Shown here: in pieces, positions 22,420 through 33,310 of the stretch
Position numbering within the stretch: the first letter of the stretch is position 1
Layout: every line of letters starts with the position of its first letter
NCBI RefSeq assembly: GCF_040183065.1
Contig: NC_091122.1
Coordinates: 160,451,955 to 160,515,954 of the forward strand
DNA from: Periplaneta americana
Taxonomy: Eukaryota > Arthropoda > Insecta > Blattodea > Blattidae
Direction of reading: 5' to 3'
DNA length: 64,000 bases
Made by a program: the position numbers and the translations under genes
The notes under the pieces: model-generated
What the model was told of the DNA's origin: nothing
Seen by the model: only the letters and a program-made list of their open reading frames with translations
Databases searched by the model: none

Positions 22420-23189
22420 ATAGTTTGACATATTGTGAATTCAGTGTTGTGTTGATTTCTGAAATAATTGTGGTTCTCACAACAAAAGATTGTCGAGCAT
22501 TATTTCCGGTCATACGGAGTACTGAAATTACAAACATACTCTGAAACTCAAGATGTCATTATAACATGGAAAGCGACATAAGACTGATCCCGTACGACGG
22601 AACTTCTCGACGACAGCTAACATTGTTGTGTTATTTGGTGCCGCATTGTTAAATCGCTCCTGGTACTGCTCTTTAACGTGGCGCAAGCTCGGCGCATTCT
22701 GACGCCCCACTCCTTATAATGCTCGACGATTAACACCTCCTCTTTTGTGAGGACCATAATTGGACGGAGTTACGCAACAATAGACCAACCGACAATTTGA
22801 AAAAATTGAGATATTTCCACACGTCTGTTGTTGGCTGGATTATTTATCTCGGAAAAAAAAAATGCGATATCTGCATTTTGCTGCTATTTATAAGAAAAAT
22901 TCGTTTATCGCATAAAATTTATTATTATTTTTTTGCTTTGCAATATTAAATCAACTGCTGGTCTATTATTAAAAATCGATTAACTTTTATTGAGCATTAT
23001 TTGTGCTATTTTTTGTAATAGTATGAATGTTACAATACCTACTTCTTGCATAAAATGTTCAATAAAAACCAGATTTATTTCAATGGTCAATATCTCGAAT
23101 ACAAGTTTTTGGCGGTTGGTCTCTTATTGGGTAACTCCGCCCAATTGCAGAAATCAACACAACACTGAATTCACAGTATGTCAAACTAT
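22420..23189. mobile_element. foldback element with inverted arms over 100 bp
   Basis: The outer parts, 22420-22464 (GTGAATTCAGTGTTGTGTTG) and its mirror 23145-23189, match closely. The arms continue through the GGAGTTACGCAACAATAGACC/GGTTGGTCTCTTATT region at 22757-22815 and 23085-23144. The left arm is interrupted by a smaller element. The centre is AT-rich; the two overlapping frames of 98 and 69 residues are not coding evidence. Confidence 0.7.
22471..22756 (-). mobile_element. nested 286-bp element carrying a transposase N-terminal HTH remnant
   Basis: The ends TGGTTCTCACAA and (inverted) TGGTCCTCACAA, each followed within 25 bp by TCGAGCATTAT, are flanked by TAATTG at 22465-22470 and 22757-22762. 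The uninterrupted arm of the host element lacks this insert, which confirms the boundaries. The minus frame 22710-22528 reads MGRQNAPSLRHVKEQYQERF, then MLAVVEKFRRTGSV. This looks like the helix-turn-helix domain (DUF4817 type) found at the N-terminus of some Tc1/mariner-type transposases. The rest of the protein is absent. Confidence 0.7.
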
Positions 23190-23979
23190 CTCTGAAAATA
23201 TTGTTCACGTCCGAAAATATGTTACTGCGAAATTCTGTCTGTATAATCACGTTGCAAATGTAGCATGTTATGCATTGTGGAAATAACAATCTCTTAATTT
23301 CTAAAATACCGTTAAGCCTATATGTCTCCCAGATTATTAGTTTTTATGTTAAAAGTGACTTATTGCAAGTTTATATTGTATCTGTATTCTGTGTATAAAA
23401 TAAGAATTAATATAATATGTTCTGAATTTCTGAGATATAGTTTTCCAAGTGATATTAAAAAAAATTGGGTATGATATACTGTAAGTGAGTGTACAGCGGT
23501 CAAGGGGTAAAAAATTTTCCAATATAAATTAAATTATATAGGAATATAATTATTGATTCGATGCTAAAACTGGTCAGAAAGAGGAAAAGGAATGATATTT
23601 TCGTTGGGTTTACTTTGTTCATAGCTTGATTTTTCTATTATTTTATTTTTATTTCTGGCGGTGTGCAAGATAAGGCCTAATGACTTTAACTACACCAGAA
23701 TAAATAAATAAAAACAAATAAATATGAAATTAAAAAAACCGTTAAACGTCGGGCACATGATGACATGTTTTATTTTTTGTGCCTGATTTACAACTATTTT
23801 AAATTGATTAACGCTGGCAGGCATTTCGCTAAGGAGTTCATCAATTCATGTAAGTGACGTTAAGTAAAGATTCATCTTAGTTTAGTAAAGACAATTTGTT
23901 TTGGTTGTCTATAGTTAGGTGTCCGAGATTTCCGAAAATGTAATAAGCAGTTTAATTAAAAATAGAAGCAAAAAGGAAA
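23190..23979. other. unannotated stretch with LINE-tail-like phrase
   Basis: At 23655-23720 the phrase GATAAGGCCTAATGACTTTA with a following AATAAATAAATAAA resembles the 3' terminal signature of LINE family D (GAAGGCCTTACGGCCTTAAC). It may be a diverged LINE end. Nothing else. Confidence 0.35.
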
Positions 23980-24009
23980 ACCCGTGCAACGCCGGGTGCT
24001 TTCAACTAG
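23980..24009 (+). mobile_element. Helitron 3' terminus, second family
   Basis: Hairpin ACCCG-TGCAACGC-CGGGT (23980-23997) ends 12 nt before CTAG|T (24006-24009), the standard Helitron 3' geometry. The 5' TC end could not be located upstream. Confidence 0.55.
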
Positions 24010-24796
24010 TTATTCAATAAATAAAAACTTTGTTGCTAGGGAAACGTTGACAGCAGATGGGCAATAATTTCAGTTTCACTTGTTTTGCAGCATACCGTAA
24101 TGTAATCCGTGTTTTCCAGTTGACTTCACAACATTTAATCAGTAGGAGAATGGCATAGTATGTTCTGTTAGCTAATTGTAGTCGATTCCGGATTTCCTTT
24201 CTTCCTTAATTTCTGTCTGCAATTGTGACCCATAAATCAAGGCTTTGGTTTTGCTTTCATTTATGTGAAGTCTAACTTCATGACACTGATTAGGCCTATT
24301 TATTTAGCTATATCTTTATTCTTATTTATTCGTGTTTATTTGACTTCATACGTAACACCTCAAATTATCTTTTATATTGCTTAGAGGAAAACGAAATTTC
24401 AGATGACCTACTTCATGCCGTCAGTCCGGATCGATTGACATATATGACGCCATTATCGTAAACACATTCTCAGAACTGTGACGTCATTGTTAAAATTCCG
24501 ACACGTTCTTGAATGTGTTTATCTTTTCCAGTTGATTTTAAAATCCTTTCAAAATTTCCATAAAGAGTGGCTTGGTTGTAGATGTCAATATAATGAGAAC
24601 AAACAGATAACCGAGATGGTGACGAAGTTTGTCGCTGGACGAGCCTTTCTTAGAAGAAGCTACACGTGTCAACAAATCAGTGCATTGCTTAAGAGCTCAG
24701 CGGTCGCAAGGAGAATGACAGTTGAAATTTCCAGTGTTGTAAACTAGCTGGCTTTCTTCGAATCACTCATGCAGTGTATCTGAATATTGTAGCTTA
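24010..24796. other. unannotated stretch
   Basis: The 89-residue plus frame at 24478-24747 matches nothing I know. No other feature. Confidence 0.35.
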
Positions 24797-25288
24797 ATAA
24801 CTTTTATGCTCGACCATGCCGAAATGTAGTAATTATACACCTGGTAGCAGTCCTTTAATGCATGTCATTAAAGTACACCTATTCATTAAAGTTCAGGTTT
24901 TCGATTATTCTCGGATATGCAATCGAAAGACAACGAGGGAAACGTCACGGAGGCTGGAAATCCAATACTGTCGCAGAAGGTTATGTTCTGTTACTATAAT
25001 AATTAGCGTTAATTGTAAATAATATTCAAATACATTCAATTTGTCATCTCGTTTTTCAATTCCAAATCAATTTCCAGGTTATATTAAAATTAGTTCATGT
25101 TATTCTCTAGATTATATCAAGGTCAATTACATTATTGTTCCTAGGAAAAAATCAATACTTTCGCGTCTGCGCACATCTCACAATTTACGAGCTATGCACA
25201 AGGTCACTTCCGCTCTTCAGTCAGATGCGAATAAAATGAATACTTCTGAATAATTTCAAGTTAGAAATATGGTCGAGCATAAAAAGTC
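24797..25288. mobile_element. non-coding TIR element with TTTTATGCTCGACCAT ends
   Basis: ACTTTTATGCTCGACCAT at 24799-24816 is inverted at 25270-25288. The interior (including CAATCGAAAGACAACGAGGG) has two short open frames of 68 and 70 residues without recognisable similarity. Class unknown. Confidence 0.5.
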
Positions 25289-25409
25289 GTATGAAACTTG
25301 CCTATAATGGTAATTAAGACGCTCGTATGAAAATTATGAAACTCGCTTGCGCTCGTTTCATAAACAAACATATTCGCGTCTTAATTACTATCATTATAGG
25401 CTCATTGCA
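25289..25409. mobile_element. compact palindromic repeat
   Basis: GCCTATAATGGTAATTAAGACGC and the ATGAAACTCGCTTGCGCTCG core are mirrored within 120 bp. It directly abuts the previous element and may be its end. Confidence 0.6.
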
Positions 25410-25942
25410 TAATGTACTATTGTACCCCTATTTTTGGTGTTAACGACATCAACGAAATTTTGGTTTTATAATATCCCGAGCTGTATCTTTTGATTTACCC
25501 AAACATGCAAAAATATCAACTTTTAAAACCGCGAAATGTCGCTAAAGTGATTGTAAACGCGAAATGGACATTTTTCTAAACAGATAGTATGCAACACAAT
25601 TGCTACGACATAAAGATTCTTTCGCTTGTCGCAGATCAATTATTTTTATTCAGCGCGTAAATTTGTTTTGGTTCCGTGAGGATGTGTGATGCCATTTCTG
25701 AAGGGAATTTTAAAACGAAATTTTTTACAAGGCTATATTGCACTACATATGTAAGCAGAAAGCTATAGAGAGTGATGACTCTATAGCAGCCGTGGCGAAA
25801 ATGTAAATGTGCGCCGAGCCACTGTGTAACCTGCAACGTGCATTGCACCTATGGAGGGAGGCGGACACCCGAAGGGGAAGTTAAGCAACTGTCTGACTTA
25901 TTAACGGATTTTCATTTTCCTTACGTCAAGCACTTAAATATA

Positions 25943-26199
25943 TTTTTTATTTATTTTCTTGGGTTATTTTACGACGCTGTATCAACATCTAGGTTATTTA
26001 GCGTCTGAATGATATGAAGGTGATAATTCCGGTGAAATGAGTCCGGGGTCCAGCACCGAAAGTTACCCAGTATTTGCTCGTATTTGAGGGAAAACCCCCG
26101 GAAAAAACCTCAACCAGATAACTTGCCCCGACCGGGATTCGAACCCGGGCCACCTGGTTCCGCGGCCAGACGCGCTGACCGTTACTCCACAGGTGTGGA
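25943..26199 (-). mobile_element. tRNA-derived SINE (family 1), full copy
   Basis: On the minus strand: A-box-like GAGTAACGGTCAGCGCG, B box GGTTCGAATCCCGG, body to GTCGTAAAATAACCC. It is flanked by CACTTAAATATA at 25931-25942 and 26200-26211, a perfect 12-bp duplication. It sits inside the hAT element. Confidence 0.88.
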
Positions 26200-26663
26200 C
26201 ACTTAAATATAATTTTATAGAGTATAAGGTTACAAACTAATGTTTAGTACGTGTAACGAAGAAAGAAATGAACAAGAAAACATAGGACACATTAGCACAA
26301 TCTAAAGTTAACTGTCTTCAGAATATCTCTGCGACAGAGTTTCAACATCAGAAATTATGTCACTTACTGCCAGTCGTAGTTGATCACGAAGGTATTTGTC
26401 TATCAGTCGTGATCTAAATTAGGTTTTTACTATTTTCATTCTTGAAAATAATTTTTCACAAACGTAAGTTGTAGCGAACATGGCTTCATAAGAGAAAGCG
26501 AAAGAACGAAGCTTCTGATATTTATTTTTTGGCAAAGATTTGAAAAGTTCAACATTTGTCAAGTCCTTACATCTAGCTTTCATTGTAACATTACATTGTA
26601 AATCTGTCAGTTTAAATTGAAGACTTAACCGCATTATTCGTACATCTGCTGAAAAAGGATCGA

Positions 26664-26710
<47 letters not shown>

Positions 26711-26953
26711 TAACAACAACACTTAACCTTTTAATGTTTCATGAGTGACATGTAGTATAATGCTGTTTTATGTTATACAACCGTTTTCCTCGTAATACTT
26801 GTGAACAAATCATACATTTAATATTATCATCATATTGACAGCAAAAAAATGCGTCCTCCCATCCTACTTGAAACTTTCGTTTTTTTAGAGGTACATGGTT
26901 TCGAGAGAGACATTGCGACGATACGCCACTCGCAGGTCAGAGACAAATACAAA

Positions 26954-27202
26954 GTCCACACCTGTGGAGTAACGGTCAGCGCGTCTGGCCGCGAAACCAG
27001 GTGGCCCGGGTTCGAATCCCGGTCGGGGCAAGTTACCTGGTTGAGGTTTTTTCCGGGGTTTTCCCTCAACCCAATACGAGCAAATGCTGGGTAACTTTCG
27101 GTGCTGGACCCCGGACTCATTTCACCGGCATTATCACCTTCATTTCATTCAGACGCTAAATAACCTAGATGTTGATACAGCGTCGTAAAATAACCAAAAA
27201 AG
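26954..27202 (+). mobile_element. tRNA-derived SINE (family 1), full copy
   Basis: Same family in the opposite orientation. It has a GGAGTAACGGTCAGCGCGTC head and B box GGTTCGAATCCCGG. Flanked by CAAATACAAA at 26944-26953 and 27203-27212. A shadow frame of 81-96 residues covers it on both strands. Confidence 0.85.
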
Positions 27203-27327
27203 CAAATACAAATGGAACGGAGTTTGACTCCAGTGAGTGAGAGGGTGAGGGTTGGGGGAGCAAGAGACATGCACAGCTATCATTGCGAGCCACAATGTGC
27301 TCGTGAGTTACATTTTCGCCACGGCTG

Positions 27328-27484
27328 CTTTACAGTACAACCGCTGAAGAGTTTAGTTGAAAAATATGAGTTGTTTTCAGTGGAGTGTCTTGAAGCTGTA
27401 GGCCTATAGTTTCCTACTACAAATGTAGAAAGTGAGAGGAGGTTTTCTGATTATGCACTGGCTTCCTACATCATAGAAGTAAAC
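27328..27484 (+). pseudogene. hAT transposase C-terminal fragment, upstream copy
   Basis: CTGAAGAGTTTAGTTG onward to TCTGATTATGCACTGGC repeats the sequence at 28308-28430 with few changes, and encodes the TTNVESERRFSDYALA segment. Its own left part continues at about 25750-25796 (GTGATGACTCTATAG), so the hAT element 25797-27327 was inserted into it. Confidence 0.65.
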
Positions 27485-28188
27485 ACATTTTGTGCGAGAT
27501 CGTGCGTATTTGCTTGGTTTCCGCACAAAACCAACCCGCGGTAAGTCTAAAATTCCACATTCAGTATTCCCAACCGAACACACATAACAATTTCCCTCTT
27601 CTTACCGCTTAAGTGACATATTGATTTTACTGCTTTAGGCTTTTAACATATTATTTTTAGAGACGTTTAATATAGTAATAATTATAAATTGGAAACTTAC
27701 CACTGCAAATTCATCTAAATTGCACTGTTAATTATTGTTTTTAAATATTTGCAAAAATTAAGTAAACTCTACAACTCCACTAAAGTTACTGCATTTCGTG
27801 ATGCATGTAACATTAAGGAAGCCGTTTGTTTTAAGTTCGCATTTATAGACTGGGGGGAAAAAAAAGACAGACGTATATCACGGCCTGCTGGAGTATAGTA
27901 AACACAGAAAACATTTTAAAGCAACCATGTTGAAGATAGATATTTTTGTTTTCCAAAATTGCCGTCATTGAACAGAAACCAAGATGGAGATTTCATGGCA
28001 ACTAATTAGAAATTCCTCTTTCAGGTATGTAATAAACGATCTTCGCACAAAATAATGTACGATACACGAGCGGTATGTTTTCTTTCAATTCTCGGAATTT
28101 AAAAAAGATCAACTACGTTTTGCTTTTTCAAACTTTTCCTCGGCCATGAAAACGTCAACATACCGCTCTTGTAACGTATATTACTATT
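27485..28188 (+). repeat. 0.8-kb unclassified repeat, copy 2 (internal deletion)
   Basis: Same start and end as the copies at 7768 and 59438. About 100 bp are missing around 27815-27825 (between AAGGAAGCCGT and TTGTTTTAAGTTCGC). Confidence 0.75.
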
Positions 28189-28285
28189 TCATGATTTTAC
28201 ATATTTTGGTACATATTCAGCTTAATTTTCTTACATAAATATGTACATATTTCATACCTTGCTATTACATAAAAATCCGGTCCCT

Positions 28286-28570
28286 AGTGATGACTCTATG
28301 ATAAAACAGCTGAAGAGTTTACTTGAAAACTATGAGTTGTTTTCAGTGGAGTGTCTTGATGCTGTAGGCCTATAGTTTCCTACCACAAATGTAGAAAGTG
28401 AGAGGAGGTTTTCTGATTATGTACTGGCTCTTACACACAGGCGAGCCAGTCTCCGCTCTGACAATAGGGAAACAATGATGTGCTTGTAGTTTGGTGGCAA
28501 ACTGTGGAAAGTGATTGTGACATTTAAAATTTTTCTGTTTTCTGTTACGTTCGTTTTAAAGGATTATGCA
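28286..28570 (+). pseudogene. hAT transposase C-terminal domain, downstream copy
   Basis: The frame through 28371-28510 reads FPTTNVESERRFSDYVLALT, then HRRASLRSDNRETMMCL and, after one stop, FGGKLWKVIV. This is the hAT dimerisation motif with the TNVESERxFSxxxxxxTxRRxxLxxxxxE pattern. The left 130 bp duplicate 27328-27484, so two copies of the same transposase lie in direct orientation with repeat copy 2 between them. Confidence 0.7.
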
Positions 28571-28828
28571 GTAATACAAAGGTACGAAAGGGGCAATTGG
28601 ACTACTGCGAACAATCGGTGAAAGAATAAAGAATATGGACTTAGAAAAGGCATTTGACAGAGTGGATTGGAATAACCTGATGGACATCCTGAAGAAATAT
28701 GGTGTGGACTGGAAAGAGAGAAAGTTGTTCAGTAACCTTTATATGAAACAACGGTCAAAGTCAGGATACGAGAATGTCAGAAGGAAGTGAAATAAGGGGA
28801 GGAGTACGGTAAGGATGTTCTTTATCAT

Positions 28829-30568
28829 TAGGGCTAGGATTTTGATGACTTATAAATCATGAAAAAAATGTCCTAAACAATGCATTTATGATCTAAAAAT
28901 CTTAAAAAAATGCCCTTAAAATACCCCAAAAATTGATCTTACATAATTGGCTTAGTAGGAAAAGAGGTTTTGTACTACTTAATATTTAGACTAGTAATTA
29001 AATGAAATTCTAGTGCCAACATTTAAGTTTATTTGATTTTACATAATTTTTTTAAGTAGTACTTACTTAGTTACTTAGCCTACTGGCTTTTAAGGAACCC
29101 GGAGGTTCAATGCCGCCCTCACATAAGCCCGCCATTGGTCCCTATCCTGAGCAAGATTAATCCAGTCTATACCATCATATCCTACCTCCCTCAAATCCAT
29201 TTTAATATTATCTTCCCATCTACGTCTCGGCCTCCCCAAAGGTCTTTTGCCCTCCTGCCTCCCAACTAACACTCTGTATGCATTTCTGGATTCGCCCAAA
29301 CGTGCTACATGTCCTGCCCATCTCAAACGTCTGGATTTTATGGTCCTAATTATGTCAGGTGAAGAATACAATGCGTGCAGCTCTGTGTTATGTAACTTTC
29401 TCCATTCTCCTGTAACTTCATCCCTTTTAGCCCCAAATACTTTCCTAAGAACCTTATTCTCAAACACCCTTCATCTCTGTTCCTCTCTCAAAGTGAGAGT
29501 CCAAGTTTCACAACCATACAGAACAACCGGTAATATAACTGTTTTATAAATTCTAACTTTCAGATTTTTTGACAGAAGACTAGATGATAAAAGCTTCTCA
29601 ACCGAATAATAACACGCATTTCCCATATTTATTCTGCGTTTTATTTCTTCCCGAGTGTCATTTATGTTTGTTACTGTTGCTCCAAGATATTTGAATTTTT
29701 CCACCTCTTCGAAGGATAAATCTCCAATTTTTATAGTTTCATTTCGTACTATATTCTGGTCACGAGACATAATCATATACTTAGTCTTTTCGGGATTTAC
29801 GTCCAACCCAATCGCTTTATTTGCTTCAACTAGAATTTCCGCGTTTCCCCTAATCGTTTGTGGATTTTCTCCTAACATATTCACGTCATCCGCATAGACA
29901 AAAAGCTGATGTAACCCGTTCAATTCCAAACCCTCTCTGTTATCCTGAACTTTCCTAATGGCATATTCTAGAGCGAAGTTAAAAAGTAAAGGTGATAGTG
30001 CATCTCCCTGCTTTAGCCCGCAGTGAATTGGAAAAGCATCAGATAGAAACTGACCTATACGGATTCTGCTGCAAATTTCACTGTTTTAAGTAGTACACTT
30101 TAATTAATTATTTTACCTGATGTAGTTTCCATGTAGCCCACCACAAGGCCACTCTTATCCGGAATTAGCAAGTATAGAGGAGTCTATATTGAAGGGGTGG
30201 TTGGACTGATCCATTACATGGGGTGTATTATGTTAAAAGGACAATATTTGTGTAGAAAAACGATTAAAATATTATATAAAATAATGGATATTAATGGACA
30301 AATTATGTAGAGAAAATATCGAAGGATATAAACATTATTTTACATTAATAATGGGGATTTATGGCCAAAATTAAATTAAAATGCCTAAAAAATTACTGAA
30401 TAAAAGAAAAGATGCTCTTATGAGTTGAAACAGGCAAAAAAATGCAAAAAATGCCCTAACAAATATGTCTTAAAACATTCAGTTTATTACATACCATATA
30501 AATACTAAAGCAGCAATGTTTCTGGCTTACTAGAAAAAAGATGCAATTTCATCAAAACCCTAGCCCTA
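28829..30568. mobile_element. hAT element inserted in LINE A
   Basis: TIRs TAGGGCTAGGATTTTGATGA and (inverted right end) TAGGGCTAGGGTTTTGATGA. Flanks TTTATCAT (28821-28828) and ATTATCAT (30569-30576) give a 7/8 duplication. The LINE reading frame resumes on the other side, which confirms the insertion. The interior is AT-rich, with tandem-like AAAATGCCCT phrases and no transposase. It is itself split by LINE B. Confidence 0.8.
29063..30083 (-). mobile_element. LINE family B, 1021-bp 5'-truncated copy, nearly intact frame
   Basis: Flanked by TTTTAAGTAGTAC at 29050-29062 and 30084-30096. One minus frame runs from the truncation point to the stop at 29090 with a single in-frame TGA at 29471-29473. 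It encodes [15 protein letters not shown] (RT motif), [10 protein letters not shown] (catalytic YADD), [19 protein letters not shown] and the basic C-terminal block RRLRWAGHVAR, GRPRRRWEDNIK, DRDQWRAYVRAALNLRVP. The 3' tail is a degenerate TAAG repeat. RTE-like by motif style. Related copies: 49014, 52868, 61260 and 62512. Confidence 0.85.
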
Positions 30569-31310
30569 ATTATCATATACCCTGTTCAATATCTACTTGG
30601 AGGATTTAGTGAAGAACTGTTTTCAGAACATGGGCGGAGTGATAGTAGAAGGAAGAAGAATGAAGTGCATAAGATTTGCTGATGACATGATATTTGTTAC
30701 TAGAAGAAGAAATGCTACTGGAGCTAAATGACAGCTGTCACCAGTATGGAATGAAGGTAAATGCAAACAAGACGAAGATCATAGTTATCGGAGAAAAATA
30801 AAGAAGGTAAACGTGCGAATAGAAATGAGGCAGTATAGCAAGTGGACAGCTTCAAATACTTGGGGTGTACTATTAAACTGCAGCCAGAAAGTCAAAAGGA
30901 GCATAGCAATGGCAAAGGAAACTTTTAATAGAAAAAGAAACATCTTCTGCGGACCTCTGGAAAAAGAACTAAGGAAGAGACTAGTGAAGTGCTTTGTGTG
31001 GAGTGTGGTATTGTACGGTGCAGAAACATAGACATTACGACGAAGTGAAGAGAAGCGAATAGAAGCATTTGAAATGTGGATATGGAGAAGAATGGAGCGT
31101 GTGAAATGGACAGACAGAATAAGAAATGAAGCTGTGTTGGAAAGAGTGGGTGAAGACAGAATGATGCTGAAACTGATCAGGAAGAGGAAAAGGGAATTGG
31201 TTGGGTCAGTGGCTGAGAAGAAACTATCTACTGAAGGATGTACTAGAAGGAGTGGTGAACGGGAGAAGAGTTCGGGGCAGAAGAAGATATCAGATGAAAG
31301 ACGAGATTAA

Positions 31311-31311
<1 letters not shown>

Positions 31312-31378
<67 letters not shown>
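31312..31378. repeat. (AGT)n microsatellite between two LINE 3' ends
   Basis: About 22 units. On the plus strand it is the tail of LINE A; on the minus strand it is the tail of LINE C. Confidence 0.9.
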
Positions 31379-31870
31379 TGTCCTTTCACTCCTTATGTGG
31401 AGCATAGGGCCTCAGTGAGAACCTTCCAACGGACACAATTTTCTGCCGTAGCCTTCACTTCTCTCCAGACTTTCCCACTTCTTCATTAACCGTTCTTCTC
31501 CATAGCCCTCTTGGTCGCCCCACCTTCCTAGCTCCTTGGGGATTCCATTCCAATGCTTGTCTTCCTATAGCCTGATTAGGTTTTCTCAGAGTATGTCCTA
31601 TCCACCTCCATTTCCGTCTTTTAATTTGAATGTCAATTGGTTCTTCTTCTGTTAGTCTCCATAAATTTTCGTTACTTATTATCATTGGCCAGTAGATATT
31701 TAAAATCTTCCTCAGACGCCTATTCATAAAGGATTGCAACTTTATTATAATTGTATTGTTTGATAGCCAGGTTTCAGATCCATATAACAGGACAGCTTTA
31801 ACATTACTCCTGAAGATTTTCAATTTTGTGTGGTTAGAAAAGTTTTTATTTCTCCAAACCGGATACAATT
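31379..31870 (-). mobile_element. LINE family C, RT C-terminal part
   Basis: The 137-residue minus frame (31868-31455) reads VWRNKNFSNHTKLKIFRSNV, LLYGSETW, LRKILNIYWPMIISNENLW, KRRKWRWIGHTLRKP and GRPRGLWRRTV. This is the standard C-terminal series of RTE/CR1-like LINE ORF2. It is followed by a short 3' UTR ending at the shared (AGT)n/(ACT)n tract. The RT core is missing. Confidence 0.8.
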
Positions 31871-32020
31871 GAGTGAATATCGAATTTGGAGATTAGGAGA
31901 TATGTATCATATTATGCGGAGACAAGGAGGAAGGCAGAAAATAGGAAAGATTGGAGAATGCTGGGTTTGCAGTGAAATACTTGCCCTTGAAACCATGAAT
32001 GAATGAATGCAGAAATACGG

Positions 32021-32071
<51 letters not shown>

Positions 32072-32453
32072 TATCCAAGTCGGAAATTGAGTACATGATC
32101 GCAATCCCTACATCACGCGGAAACTGCGTCTCAAGCAAAGCTTACATAGTCTATCCATTATACAGTGTAACGGCTGATTATCCAGGAAGCAGCCATATGT
32201 TCCTCTCAAAGAAGAAATTGATTTGTTTATTCTTCACGCTGTTTCTTTTATAAGACTAAGAAGTTTATTTATGGTATCCGATTAATGATGTTGGAACATA
32301 TTGCCGCCATAGGCGTATACAGTGCAATATTATGCGACAGTATAATATCGTTGTATCTTTGTAGATTTGTCATTCAAAAAAACAATTTCGTGGAAGCAAT
32401 TATTTATGTACTTGTGCTCATTATTTTTGTAAAGATATGTAAAAAATTATTGC
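31871..32453. repeat. stretch with (AAT)n microsatellite at 32021-32072
   Basis: Before the microsatellite a short frame (GGRQKIGKIGECWVCSEILALE) followed by GAATGAATGAATG may be the 3' end of another retroelement. The remainder is unassigned. Confidence 0.55.
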
Positions 32454-32690
32454 CCACCACTGTGGAGTAACGGTTAGCATGCCTCACCGTGAAACGAGCG
32501 GGCCCTGGTTCAAGTCGTGGTTGGGACAAGTTACCTGGTTTGTTTTTTTTCCGGGGTTTCCCCTCGACCCATTGGGTAACTTTCGGCGCTGGACCCTGGA
32601 CTCTTTTCGCTGACATTATCACCTTCATATCACTCAGGCCTTAGATAACCATAGCAGTTGATAAAGCGTCGTAAATAACCAATTAAAAAG
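32454..32690 (+). mobile_element. tRNA-derived SINE (family 1), diverged copy
   Basis: Head CCACTGTGGAGTAACGGTTAGC, weakened B box GGTTCAAGTCGTGG, and body to GTCGTAAATAACC. No clean duplication was read. Confidence 0.75.
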
Positions 32691-33008
32691 TACATTATTA
32701 TTGATATAGAACGAGCCATATACAGAGTGGATGGTAATCTCTGCACCAAAATGAAACTGGTAAAAGATCTTGAGGAGAAACTTGAAAATTATAAATAACT
32801 TTTTTGTTTAACATTCACCATTTTAGTGGAAGTCGTTATGTTTCTATGTGCGACCTTATTTCATTCTCGGAACATTATTGATTGTAATAAAACCGTACTA
32901 TCCATCACTATCACAACACACGACTGCAGCGCCACTGTTAACGTTCCACATACAAGATGGTCACCTAGTATTGTCGTTGATTTATACAGTATAACAAACT
33001 TATATTGT
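32691..33008. other. unannotated stretch
   Basis: No supported feature. Confidence 0.35.
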
Positions 33009-33310
33009 CCCGCGCCGTGGCGTCGTTGTCTAAGGCATCCTGCCTAGGACTTGCGTTACGGAATGCGCGCTGGTTCGAGTCCTCATGGGGGAAGAAATTT
33101 TCTCATGAAATTTCGGCCAGTGTATGGGACCGGTGCCCACTCAGCATCGTGATGCACTTAGGAAGCAAACCAGCTACAACTGCTGAGGGGATCATTGTGC
33201 TAACCAGTCTGGTTGGATGATCGTCGATATCTGCTTCGGCATGTGGCCAGCAGCCGGCTGGTCGATCTTGGCCCTTCATGGGCTGTAGCGCCATGGATTT
33301 ACTTTTTTAC
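33009..33310 (+). mobile_element. tRNA-derived SINE (family 4), best copy
   Basis: Head CCGCGCCGTGGCGTCGTTGTC with an A-box-like GTGGCGTCGTTGTCTAAGG, then B box GGTTCGAGTCC, then a long body ending GGGCTGTAGCGCCATGGATT. TTATATTG occurs on both sides (about 33001 and 33326) and may be the duplication. Confidence 0.75.

Larger units (their letters stand above)
25797..27327 (-). mobile_element. hAT element with transposase remnant and two SINEs inside
   Basis: Inverted ends CAGCCGTGGCGAAAATGTAA (25797) and the same read leftward from 27327. Flanks CTCTATAG (25789-25796) and CTTTACAG (27328-27335) match at 6 of 8 positions. The minus frame 26634-26419 (71 residues) contains LPKNKYQKLRSFAFSYEAMF and YVCEKLFSRMKIVK. 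This fits the C-terminal hAT dimerisation region of ZBED/GTF2IRD2-type transposases, in which an S/TYxCExxFSxM motif is typical. An (AAT)n run is at 26664-26707. Confidence 0.7.
28626..31311 (+). mobile_element. RTE-like LINE (family A), split by a hAT insertion
   Basis: 28626-28828 encodes MDLEKAFDRVDWNNLM and LKKYGVDWKERKLF (RT fingers/palm, motif A with the first catalytic D). 30577-31311 continues with YLEDLVKNCFQNMG, RFADDMIF (catalytic DD), then a WRRMERVKWTDRIRNEAVLERVGEDRMMLKLIRKRKR C-terminal block and a GRRVRGRRRYQMKDE ending. Several stops and frameshifts are present. The 3' end runs into an (AGT)n tract. The gap, 28829-30576, is the hAT element. Confidence 0.8.

Noticed and set aside
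24478..24747. 89-residue plus frame
   Set aside because: No recognisable domain, no splice or promoter context; length is within chance for the region.
26954..27030. tRNA gene call on SINE heads (also 47733 and 63529)
   Set aside because: A and B boxes are present, but the 3' half and acceptor stem are replaced by the SINE body and copies carry target duplications.
27212..27409. 65-residue frame as a gene
   Set aside because: It spans the end of one hAT element and the fragment of another; the junction is an insertion boundary.
31201..31407. Poly-serine protein
   Set aside because: Translation of the (AGT)n tract attached to the LINE A C-terminus.
31999..32253. Poly-asparagine and poly-leucine/tyrosine frames
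   Set aside because: Translations of an (AAT)n tract on both strands.
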